Assembly (NCBI GenBank): GCA_007694095.1 | Contig: RECI01000203.1 | Span: 1-38,169, forward strand | Direction: 5' to 3' | DNA from: Balneolaceae bacterium | Lineage (GTDB): Bacteria; Bacteroidota; Rhodothermia; Balneolales; Balneolaceae | DNA: 38,169 bases | Shown here: in pieces, positions 31,406 to 38,169 of the stretch | How positions within the stretch are numbered: position 1 is the first letter of the stretch | Layout of the letters: each line of letters starts with the position of its first letter | The notes under the pieces: model-generated | The model's database searches: none | What the model was told of the DNA's origin: nothing | The model's input: only the letters and a program-made list of their open reading frames with translations | Position numbers and translations under genes: made by a program

Positions 31406-32899
31406 ATGAAAACTATTTTATTAATTATCATCCTTTTACATGGTCTCATCCATTTGTTGGGATTTGTAACATCTTTCGGCCTGGCCAAAATCAGTGAAAT
31501 TACACTCCCAATCAGACGCAGGTGGGGCATTCTCTGGCTGATCTCTGCCCTTTTTTTGTTGTTATCGGGAGGATTATTGCTGTTGAATATAAGTGCCTGG
31601 TGGATCCCTGCGATCACCGGCGCGATACTTTCACAGATTCTGGTGTTTAAATTCTGGCAGGATGCTCGATTTGGAACCATCCCGAACATGATCATTATGT
31701 TACTGGTCATTGCAATCCTCATTCAGCACACCCCGCCGGTTTCTGCCATTACGAAAGAGAATACACCGGCCCCATATGAAGCGAGATATGGTTCAGAAGG
31801 CCAAAATAATTTTGCTCAGATCTTGAATCCGTTTGAAATCAGCATCGTCCCGATGGAGCGGTTACTGCTGGTTAACATCGAAAACGATCCCGACAGCATC
31901 TATGTCGGGTTTGAACCGCAGGTATTTGATGATGAGGTAACCGGTACCGGCATACTGGTGATCGCCTGGCGGTACGATGGCAAAGTGGATGTATATCATC
32001 AGCCCTCCCTTTCACCAGATCCCGATGGATACGATATTGCCGGAAAGGGATTGAAAAGCATGGTTGCCCGTGATATGAACGGTGCCTTTCTTGAGATAAA
32101 TGAACAGGGTGCCCGGGCGGCAGTGAGTTTTGAGGATATCGAAGGGAGATTCATCGAACTGAAACTTGAAGAAGAGAGCACCAGGGCCCGTAAACCGTTC
32201 GGGCTATTGGCGCCAATGGGACTGGCCGCTGAAAATCCTTCGGCCATGCCGCTGATCCTTCTTCATGATTTTTATTTTGTGAGAAGAAACAACACGGAAC
32301 TGAGTTTGAAGATTAACGGACGGGACCATATACCAGATAACCTCCCGCTTCCTATCGATTTTTCCCGGATGTCCTTTGCCAGGTATTGCCCTGATCCGCT
32401 CATCGCAACATTGAACCCGGCTTATGATGGAATTCTTGAGACAATTCCCTTAACTGAAGAGATCACTTTTCAGCATGGTCAACACTCCATTGAAGTTTCG
32501 ATGAACCGGGATGTACCTGAAATCCGGAAAATCTCCCGGAACCACGGCCGCCACACCATTTCTCTTGCTTTTGATCCTGCATTTCCAAACCTGAAGGCTT
32601 TTACAGGCGAATCAGTAGAAGGAATGTTTGAGATTTCAGGAGACGTGACCACTGGGTTCATACGGGGTGAGTACCGCGCAGCTCGTTCTGGTGATACTTT
32701 AACGATTGAGATGATTCCGTCGGGTGGCTGGATTCCTAACGAGAGCAAGCTTTCACTTCGTTTTCTGTACACCGTGGAGCCGATGTTCAGACAATGGCCA
32801 ACTACTTATCGTTGGATGGCAGAGCTTGAGAATGATCCGGAAAGAGGTTTCCATATGAGATCAAACTGGGAAAGAATTCACGCACATGATACGGATTAA
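31406..32899 (+). CDS. Membrane-anchored protein with a large soluble domain of unknown function
   Basis: A 497-residue protein. Residues 1-115 contain four hydrophobic segments (TILLIIILLHGLIHLLGF, WGILWLISALFLLLSGG, WWIPAITGAILSQILVF, MIIMLLVIAILI), a module usually seen at the N-terminus of DUF6544 proteins. The remaining 380 residues are soluble and split in two: about 140-270 (NFAQILNPFEISIVPMERLL, GTGILVIAWRYDGKVDVYH) and about 290-490, rich in strands (SLKINGRDHIPDNLP, FLYTVEPMFRQWPTTYRWMA). I do not recognise this soluble part. The preceding gene ends 55 bases upstream, so the two are likely cotranscribed and may act as one split protein. Confidence 0.6.
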   Translation: MKTILLIIILLHGLIHLLGFVTSFGLAKISEITLPIRRRWGILWLISALFLLLSGGLLLLNISAWWIPAITGAILSQILVFKFWQDARFGTIPNMIIMLLVIAILIQHTPPVSAITKENTPAPYEARYGSEGQNNFAQILNPFEISIVPMERLLLVNIENDPDSIYVGFEPQVFDDEVTGTGILVIAWRYDGKVDVYHQPSLSPDPDGYDIAGKGLKSMVARDMNGAFLEINEQGARAAVSFEDIEGRFIELKLEEESTRARKPFGLLAPMGLAAENPSAMPLILLHDFYFVRRNNTELSLKINGRDHIPDNLPLPIDFSRMSFARYCPDPLIATLNPAYDGILETIPLTEEITFQHGQHSIEVSMNRDVPEIRKISRNHGRHTISLAFDPAFPNLKAFTGESVEGMFEISGDVTTGFIRGEYRAARSGDTLTIEMIPSGGWIPNESKLSLRFLYTVEPMFRQWPTTYRWMAELENDPERGFHMRSNWERIHAHDTD

Positions 32900-32915
32900 T
32901 ACAGAGTTATAAGTT

Positions 32916-33078
32916 ACTGTCTTAAAATTTAAATTCTGTCCAAAAATGGAAAAATATTCCACAAAGTGATCCCTTCGGGGCAAATTCTCCCAACGGGACG
33001 CCTTTGGCGCAAGCACCAAATTTCAAACATTTTCAATCCACAATATTGGCCTCGATGTTCCGAATAAGTCAGATACAA
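32916..33078. repeat. Dispersed AT-rich repeat overlapping a gene start
   Basis: Shares the blocks caagcaccaaatttcaaaca, ttaaattctg, cctcga and aagtcagata with 14362-14540, in the same orientation. An insert not present in that copy (ttccacaaagtgatcccttc and following) matches, inverted, the gccccgaagggatcacttt block of 11644-11664. The copy ends about 23 bases inside the next gene. Confidence 0.75.
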
Positions 33079-33606
33079 ATCAAATTTTTTATCACTTTTA
33101 CCGTATTGGGCCTGCTGATGGCTGTTCACGTTTCTGCGCAGGCTCAGGATACCGGCAACAAACCGGAGTGGAGCGCAGCGACCAGCCTTACCTATCCCAT
33201 TGCACGGATATATCAGGTCCATATCAGTTACAATCCGGGAGGTAATCATGAATACTTCTTCGGCCCTGCCTATCAGAATTTTACAAGCGGCAGTATCACT
33301 TCACATGCATTTACTTTTATTCTCGGCTACAGATACTATGTTTGGAAGAAGTTGCATCTGGAAGCTGAACTGTGGCCGGCATATAACCCGATGTATTCAG
33401 CTGTGACGGAATTGCGCTATCGCGGTATGGAAATATGGGGTGAAGTGAAGATCGGTTACAAAGTTACTCTTTACCGGAATCTGTTTATTCAGCCGGCTCC
33501 GGGAATAGGATTCGGAGTACTTAGAACCAACAAGCCGCCAGGTTTCAGTGATGATATCAATAGTCCCATTTTTGTACCGCAAGTGATCATCGGTTTAAAA
33601 CTGTGA
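33055..33606 (+). CDS. Small outer-membrane-like protein, possible beta barrel
   Basis: A 183-residue protein starting at the ATG at 33055. A signal peptide runs to about residue 29 (VHVSAQAQ). The mature part has alternating strands (ATSLTYPIARIYQVHISYN, AFTFILGYRYYVWKKLHLEA, EIWGEVKIGYKVTLY) and ends in VIIGLKL, compatible with a small barrel. The start codon and first codons lie in a dispersed repeat (32916-33078): the other copy has cctcgaattttcg where this has cctcgatgttccg. An upstream frame from 33004 would read through more repeat and is less likely. A CPBP protease gene starts seven bases after the stop. Confidence 0.6.
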   Translation: MFRISQIQIKFFITFTVLGLLMAVHVSAQAQDTGNKPEWSAATSLTYPIARIYQVHISYNPGGNHEYFFGPAYQNFTSGSITSHAFTFILGYRYYVWKKLHLEAELWPAYNPMYSAVTELRYRGMEIWGEVKIGYKVTLYRNLFIQPAPGIGFGVLRTNKPPGFSDDINSPIFVPQVIIGLKL

Positions 33607-33613
33607 GGTGTAT

Positions 33614-34429
33614 ATGAACAAAACTGACAAACCCCTGATCCTTTTTTTCTTCATTGCTTTTTCACTGGCATGGGCGTTAATGGCTCTGCCGGTTGCCCAA
33701 AACTATGGTATGATTTCGGGTCACCTTCCATTTGAAATTCTTCTCATCTTCGGATCGTGGATGCCAAACATTGCTGCTTTTATCGTTCTCGGATGGATCA
33801 TCAAACGAAAAGGGGGTATTAGAGCTCTTCTGAAAGGATGGCTGAAATGGAAGATGCATCTTTTCTGGTATCTGCTTGCTTTTTCACCAGTTTTGTTCGG
33901 GGTTATTACCATTATTGTTTATCAGTGGATTTACGGTTATACGCCCTATACAGATCTTTTTGCAGACCCTGCAGAATTTATTCCGCTCCTGGTTCTGATC
34001 ACAATCACAGGGGCAATGGGAGAGGAGCTTGGATGGCGAGGTTTTGCCCTGCCACGGCTTCAGCTGAAAATGAACGCCCTCAGTGCCAGCGTGTTACTTG
34101 GCATTATCTGGGCGCTTTGGCATCTTCCGTTGTGGTTTGCCGGTATGGGATTTGAGACGATACCCTATTGGGCCTACCTGCTGATTGGGGTCTCTTTTTC
34201 AGTTATGGTAACAGCAGCGTGTAACAGTTCCGGCGGAAGCCTTCTGATTGCAACGCTGTTTCATCTCTTTCTGAATGTTGCGGTGAATATGCTTGAAAAC
34301 GAAGCATTTCCAATACTTGCTGCAGTTTTTGTGATTGCTGCCATTTCAGTTACAGCCATTTTCGGCCCGTCAAAACTAAGCAGGGTTTCAACATTACCGA
34401 TTGATGAAGAGATAAAGGCATGGACCTGA
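33614..34429 (+). CDS. CPBP family intramembrane metalloprotease
   Basis: A 271-residue protein with about eight membrane segments. The catalytic signature of the CAAX protease/bacteriocin-processing (CPBP) family is complete: Glu137-Glu138 with Arg in EELGWRGFALP, His170 in WHLPLWF, and His217 plus Asn221 in FHLFLNV. I chose the ATG at 33614 over the GTG at 33608 because a GAGG site lies at the right distance before it. Such enzymes cleave proteins or peptides inside the membrane; in bacteria many confer bacteriocin immunity or process unknown targets. The upstream gene ends seven bases before it and the next gene starts inside it (ATG at 34420, 10-base overlap), so the three form an operon. 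Confidence 0.88.
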   Translation: MNKTDKPLILFFFIAFSLAWALMALPVAQNYGMISGHLPFEILLIFGSWMPNIAAFIVLGWIIKRKGGIRALLKGWLKWKMHLFWYLLAFSPVLFGVITIIVYQWIYGYTPYTDLFADPAEFIPLLVLITITGAMGEELGWRGFALPRLQLKMNALSASVLLGIIWALWHLPLWFAGMGFETIPYWAYLLIGVSFSVMVTAACNSSGGSLLIATLFHLFLNVAVNMLENEAFPILAAVFVIAAISVTAIFGPSKLSRVSTLPIDEEIKAWT

Positions 34430-35571
34430 AAATTCTAAAAAAAGAAGCCATGATGAAGATGTCTTTCCTTAAAATGATCATTCTGCTTTTCACTGTTTTA
34501 TTACCGTGTCAATTATTCAGCCAAAATGTTAATGAAGAAGAAATTTCAGATTCCACTTATAAAAGCAGGCTGACATTACTGCCGGTATTAGGATCGGCTC
34601 CCGAAACAAGTTTTATGTTCGGTGCTGTTGCCATGCAGCAGTTTAAAACGGCCGGTGCCGGGCCGGAAACACGTCCATCAAATATCATACTATCTTCAAT
34701 CTACACACTGAACAACCAGGTTTTAGTGGAATTTATTCCGGCTGTCATCCTTCCGGAAGAATCCTGGATTCTTGCCGGCGCACTGTTCGCCCACTATTTT
34801 CCCGCTAATTATTGGGGAATCGGCCCGGATACAAGAAGCGAAGATCAAATCAATTTCGAATACAAAATGTTCATGGCAAGGTTTATGGGGCTCAAAAGAA
34901 TCAGCCATTCCTTTTATGCAGGTCCAATCGTGCGATGGTACAAGAACTACGATTTTGCCTTTACCGACAAAGATGGCTTGACTTATGATCCGGCAGGGCT
35001 AACCGGGCAGGATGGCGGAAGTGCACTGGGTTTGGGTGGAGCAATACGGTGGGATAAGCGAAACAGTATTATGACACCAACCAAAAACCATTTCCTTGAG
35101 TTTATGGTAACTTTCCATTCCCGGGTTTTTGGGACTACTTTTTCATTCAGTGAATTTCGCCTGGATGGGAGGAAATATTACGATCTGAAAGGTGATGGAA
35201 CCTCTGTGCTGGCATTCCATACGCTTCTGCAGGCAACGGCCGGCGATACCCCTTTTCTTGACCTTGCAAAAGTCGGGGGAAGTCAAATTATGAGAGGTTA
35301 TTACCTGGGAAGATTCCGGGATAATCACTCACTTCAGGTTCAAACCGAGTTCAGGCAACACCTGAAAGGCCGATTTGGGTTTGCAATATTTGGCGGAATT
35401 GGAAATGTATGGCCCCAATGGAATGATATTGATTTGAATCATACAAAATGGGCTGCCGGTGCCGGTTTAAGATTCAACCTCAATCCGGGTGATACCACCA
35501 ACCTCAGGATCGATTTTGCAGCCGGCCCAAATACCACAGGTTTATATTTAACACTTGGTGAAGCATTCTGA
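34420..35571 (+). CDS. Omp85-superfamily barrel without POTRA domains
   Basis: A 383-residue outer-membrane protein. A signal peptide ends at LFSQN. Start choice is open: ATG at 34420 overlaps the protease gene by 10 bases, and ATG at 34450 or 34453 gives a tighter signal peptide. The mature part is a surface-antigen (BamA/TamA C-terminal) barrel, with the L6-type motif IMRGYYLGRFRD near residues 288-299 and a closing FAAGPNTTGLYLTLGEAF. The POTRA repeats of BamA and TamA are absent, as is normal for a group of short Omp85-like proteins in Bacteroidota. It could be a lone porin or a lipase-like translocator. It shares an operon with the CPBP protease. Confidence 0.8.
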   Translation: MDLKILKKEAMMKMSFLKMIILLFTVLLPCQLFSQNVNEEEISDSTYKSRLTLLPVLGSAPETSFMFGAVAMQQFKTAGAGPETRPSNIILSSIYTLNNQVLVEFIPAVILPEESWILAGALFAHYFPANYWGIGPDTRSEDQINFEYKMFMARFMGLKRISHSFYAGPIVRWYKNYDFAFTDKDGLTYDPAGLTGQDGGSALGLGGAIRWDKRNSIMTPTKNHFLEFMVTFHSRVFGTTFSFSEFRLDGRKYYDLKGDGTSVLAFHTLLQATAGDTPFLDLAKVGGSQIMRGYYLGRFRDNHSLQVQTEFRQHLKGRFGFAIFGGIGNVWPQWNDIDLNHTKWAAGAGLRFNLNPGDTTNLRIDFAAGPNTTGLYLTLGEAF

Positions 35572-35585
35572 TGTTGCTGAGAGAA

Positions 35586-35638
35586 GTGAGAAGTGAAAAG
35601 TGAAAAGTGAGAAGTGAAAAGTGAGAAGTGAGAAGTGA
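35586..35638. repeat. Heptamer tandem repeat (gtgaaaa/gtgagaa)n
   Basis: Seven units of gtgaaaa or gtgagaa (order: gtgagaa, gtgaaaa, gtgaaaa, gtgagaa, gtgaaaa, gtgagaa, gtgagaa), then gtga. It is the same family as the pure gtgaaaa array at 4229-4287. It starts 15 bases after the Omp85 gene stop. Confidence 0.92.
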
Positions 35639-35744
35639 CCCAACTGCGCTGTCAACTTCACTAAAGCTACGAAGACCAGGGAGTGATTGTGAAAATTTTT
35701 CCCCTCTCTCCCTCTCTCCGTCCCCCCCTCCCAGCCTCCTGCCA

Positions 35745-35849
35745 CCGACGCAAAAAAAAACCGCATGGAGGGGAGCTCCTTTTCCACATTTCTGCAAACG
35801 TAACAATTTTAGGTTTTCTCAATTTTAAATTTAGTTTTGAGACAGCCTC
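35745..35849. repeat. Inverted partial copy of the 29085 element
   Basis: In reverse complement this begins gaggctgtctcaaaactaaa and continues with agaaatgtgg and ttgcgtcgg, matching 29085-29187. The second terminal repeat of the 29085 element is missing here, so it is a truncated copy. The rest of 35572-36003 holds a heptamer array and a pyrimidine-rich run at 35694-35745, with no gene. Confidence 0.8.
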
Positions 35850-36003
35850 GGGCGATTCACGGTTGGTGAAAAAAACTGCTTGGAGTCCATTTCGCCCTTT
35901 CACGGGTTAACAGTGTTAAGCAATAATATTTGTAAATAATTAGGTTATTAATGTCTTATTATCTAATTTTGAACATCCAAATTATACCAACACAGTTAAA
36001 ATA

Positions 36004-37809
36004 ATGATTCAAAACCAACATCTCTTTCACATCCCGGTAATGGGCACCGGGCATTCCATAGACAGCCCTATTCGTGTGGCACATCTTGGCATTCATTCTG
36101 TTATTTCAGTTGTTGATGACCTGCTTTGCGAAAAAATCAGAAAATATTACTCAGACCAATATGGTTATGAGTACAAAAACATACCCCGTTCTGCCTCAGA
36201 CGGCAGAGCCGAAAGAATCCGGGCTTATCTCGATACAGTCGCTGATATCGTTTCTGAAAAGTTTGAAGAACTGAAAATGATGTCGCTTTTCGAAGACACT
36301 GAAAAAGACCGCTATTTTCACCTGTTGCCGGAGAACAACAGTCTGAAAACAAGTTATAATTTCATTTCCGGTCTTACAGAAAAAGAAAACCGGCAGAAAT
36401 TGATCAAAGACCTTACAGAATTAATGACACCCGGCGCTATCGATGTAAACATTATGGCAAAGGTGGATGCACTCAAAACCGGTAATGACGGCGAACCGTT
36501 GAGCCCGGAATTCAGTGATGCCAATGCCGCTTTTCGGGGATTTGCAATGAGTAAATTATCATCCAGCGTGGTTTTATCTGCTGGATTTAACCCAAGGTTG
36601 TACAGCTACCTTGCAGAATTTAGGGATTTTTACAGAGATCAGGCAGGGCAAATAAAAAAGAAAATCATTCTCAAGGTGAGTGATTTCCGGTCTGCGTTGA
36701 TTCAGGGGAAATTTCTCGCCAAAAAAGGGCTTGAAGTTGCCGAGTTCAGAATCGAATCAGGCCTCAATTGCGGTGGACATGCTTTTGCGTCAGACGGTTT
36801 GCTTCTGCCCATATTACTAAGAGAGTTTAACGAGAAAAAAGATCAGCTTCTTGAAACTTTCCGGCCAATGATCATAAGCTTCTATGAATCGCAGGGCTGG
36901 GAATATCCCGACAATGAAGAGACAAACACCGCCCCGCGGATTACGGTTCAGGGCGGCATTGGCAATAATGGGGAAATGACCCGCCTGCTGAATGATTTTC
37001 AAATGGATGCCACCGGCTGGGGGTCTCCGTTCTTACTGGTTCCGGAAGCAACATGCGTGGATGATGTAACCTCCGCCGTGTTGGCAGAAGCGGGAACAGA
37101 TGATGTATACCTGAGCAACGTATCGCCACTTGGAGTTCCTTTTAACAATATCCGTGGCACCGGTTCTGAACTTCATACAAAGGATTTGATAGAAAAAGGA
37201 AAACCCGGTTCAAAATGCCCGAAAGGTTTCCTGGTATCAAACACGGAGTTTACAGAGAATCCAATCTGCACCGCATCTGCACAATACCAGATTTTGAAAA
37301 TTAGTCATATCCATGAAAGCGACCTCACTCCTGAGCAGAAAGAGTCGGAAAAAAGAAAAGTAATGGAGAAAACCTGTCTGTGCACAAACCTTGGAACCGG
37401 TTCATTGATCCGGCTCGGAATTATGAATCCATCATACGGCCGGCAGGCCATTTGCCCGGGACCAAATATCGCATGGTTCAACAGGCTTTACTCACTTGAA
37501 GAGATGGTAGACCATATCTACGGGCGAAGAGAATCACTCGTACCGGCAGAACGCCCGCATATGTTCGCAAAAGAATTAGAGATGTACGTTGATTATATGG
37601 AACAACTGATGCTCAGTATAGATGACGATCATCCGGAAATGCGAAGAATGAAGAAAATGCATAAAAACCTTGAAGAAGGTATGGATTACTGTCTTGAAAT
37701 AGCATCCAAAACACCTTACCCGGGAGAGAACCTGGAGTCAATAAAAACCAGTGTGAAAAAGAGCAGGATAAAATTGGAGGAATTGATGGGAGTAGCAGCA
37801 GCCGTATAA
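36004..37809 (+). CDS. Uncharacterised protein resembling nitronate monooxygenase-type TIM barrels
   Basis: A 601-residue cytosolic protein. Two segments recall FMN-binding nitronate monooxygenases: SGLNCGGHAFASDG (residues 252-265), like their GGH active-site motif, and TVQGGIGNNGEM followed by DATGWGSPFLLVPEA (residues 314-349), like their phosphate-binding AGGI and GTRF segments. The N-terminus (HIPVMGTGHSIDSPIRVAHLG) also fits. It is far longer than the usual 320-350 residues: there is an insert before residue 220 and a cysteine-rich C-terminal part (Cys351, 405, 422, 458, 460, 484; motifs KTCLCTNLGTG and QAICPGPNIAWF) which could bind an iron-sulfur cluster. The assignment is inference by eye. 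It stands alone between repeat-rich gaps. Confidence 0.55.
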   Translation: MIQNQHLFHIPVMGTGHSIDSPIRVAHLGIHSVISVVDDLLCEKIRKYYSDQYGYEYKNIPRSASDGRAERIRAYLDTVADIVSEKFEELKMMSLFEDTEKDRYFHLLPENNSLKTSYNFISGLTEKENRQKLIKDLTELMTPGAIDVNIMAKVDALKTGNDGEPLSPEFSDANAAFRGFAMSKLSSSVVLSAGFNPRLYSYLAEFRDFYRDQAGQIKKKIILKVSDFRSALIQGKFLAKKGLEVAEFRIESGLNCGGHAFASDGLLLPILLREFNEKKDQLLETFRPMIISFYESQGWEYPDNEETNTAPRITVQGGIGNNGEMTRLLNDFQMDATGWGSPFLLVPEATCVDDVTSAVLAEAGTDDVYLSNVSPLGVPFNNIRGTGSELHTKDLIEKGKPGSKCPKGFLVSNTEFTENPICTASAQYQILKISHIHESDLTPEQKESEKRKVMEKTCLCTNLGTGSLIRLGIMNPSYGRQAICPGPNIAWFNRLYSLEEMVDHIYGRRESLVPAERPHMFAKELEMYVDYMEQLMLSIDDDHPEMRRMKKMHKNLEEGMDYCLEIASKTPYPGENLESIKTSVKKSRIKLEELMGVAAAV

Positions 37810-37887
37810 CCATCTGAAAAAGCCAGTGTTGCTTTTTAGACGCTTATAGCGCTGTTATTACCAACAAGTTGTACATCATTTGATTTG

Positions 37888-37963
37888 CGAAGAACCGATT
37901 TTTGAATAGGAAAAAATCGGTTCTTCGGTTTATCGGTTCTTCGGTCTATCGCAAATCATTTAG
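37888..37963. repeat. Hairpin plus octamer repeat after the 601-residue gene
   Basis: cgaagaaccgattttt (37888-37903) pairs perfectly with aaaaatcggttcttcg (37912-37927). It runs into octamers cggttctt, cggtttat, cggttctt, cggtctat and the tail cgcaaatcatttag, also found at 19762-19811. The hairpin lies 79 bases after the stop at 37809 and could end its transcript. The remaining DNA to 38169 includes a palindrome-rich stretch near 37990-38050 (tcgactccagtcgtcac, gctcgacatgaca) of a kind common between Bacteroidota genes, and no gene. Confidence 0.7.
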
Positions 37964-38169
37964 CTTCTCTTGTCAAATTGAATTCTTACATGCTGGGAGA
38001 TGTCTCGACTCCAGTCGTCACTTTGTTCCTCCTTGCGCTCGACATGACAATCGCGGTTGGGGTGCAGGACGCGGCGTATGACTTTTAGGGCTGGAACCAA
38101 ATGGGTTTTTACGGATCAGCTACAAAAGTTGGGGAGTAAGTTAAAATAATGCTAATGTAGGGCTATGGA

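Noticed and set aside
30730-31722. 330-codon minus-strand frame
   Set aside because: It overlaps two plus-strand genes that have family features, and its translation looks like a codon shadow.

Overview
The window looks like chromosome of a Bacteroidota-like bacterium, most likely Balneolota or Rhodothermota. The evidence is a decayed type IX secretion sorting tail with a YPNPFNPAT motif, many lipobox lipoproteins, twin-arginine-type leaders on sugar enzymes, and AT-rich intergenic DNA full of short tandem and palindromic repeats. This is inference from motifs; no rRNA or tRNA gene was seen to fix the lineage. The three sulfatases suggest a diet of sulfated, possibly marine, polysaccharide.

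Layout. 1-4086 (minus) holds three formylglycine sulfatases, the first cut by the window edge. 4087-5013 is repeat-rich DNA with a nested hairpin element. 5014-5862 (minus) is a cytosolic epimerase of the tagatose/psicose 3-epimerase type. 6294-10388 (plus) is a pair: an exported Gfo/Idh/MocA oxidoreductase and a HEAT-repeat lipoprotein ending in a DUF1080 domain. 10734-11201 (minus) is an NTF2-like lipoprotein. 11250-14550 is a gene graveyard: the first 34 codons of a tyrosine integrase, a copy of the 3' end of the next big gene, an apparently intact VapBC pair between 11-bp inverted repeats, a broken lysyl-endopeptidase-like gene with a T9SS tail, and one small intact lipoprotein gene. 14566-19208 (minus) encodes a ThuA/beta-propeller/HEAT/cupredoxin lipoprotein and a Gfo/Idh/MocA protein with TVP in place of EKP. 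19803-22163 has a methyltransferase and a frameshifted glycosyltransferase. 22376-28903 is a second sugar block: two DUF1080 lipoproteins, a Tat-type Gfo/Idh/MocA oxidoreductase, and two near-identical Tat-type sugar isomerases on either side of a ThuA protein. 29548-37809 holds an outer-membrane barrel, a DUF6544 protein followed by a membrane-anchored protein, a small barrel-like protein, a CPBP protease, a POTRA-less Omp85 barrel, and a 601-residue protein resembling nitronate monooxygenase.

How the genes may work together (inference): sulfatases desulfate a glycan outside the cytoplasm. Exported Gfo/Idh/MocA enzymes may oxidise sugar units, DUF1080 (3-keto-disaccharide hydrolase family) proteins may cleave the ketosugars, and ThuA and TIM-barrel proteins may isomerise the products. 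No SusC/SusD pair, TonB receptor or classical glycoside hydrolase was recognised, so this does not look like a standard polysaccharide utilisation locus.

The window also carries several dispersed intergenic repeat families with two or more copies here. One of them appears to supply the start codon of a gene.
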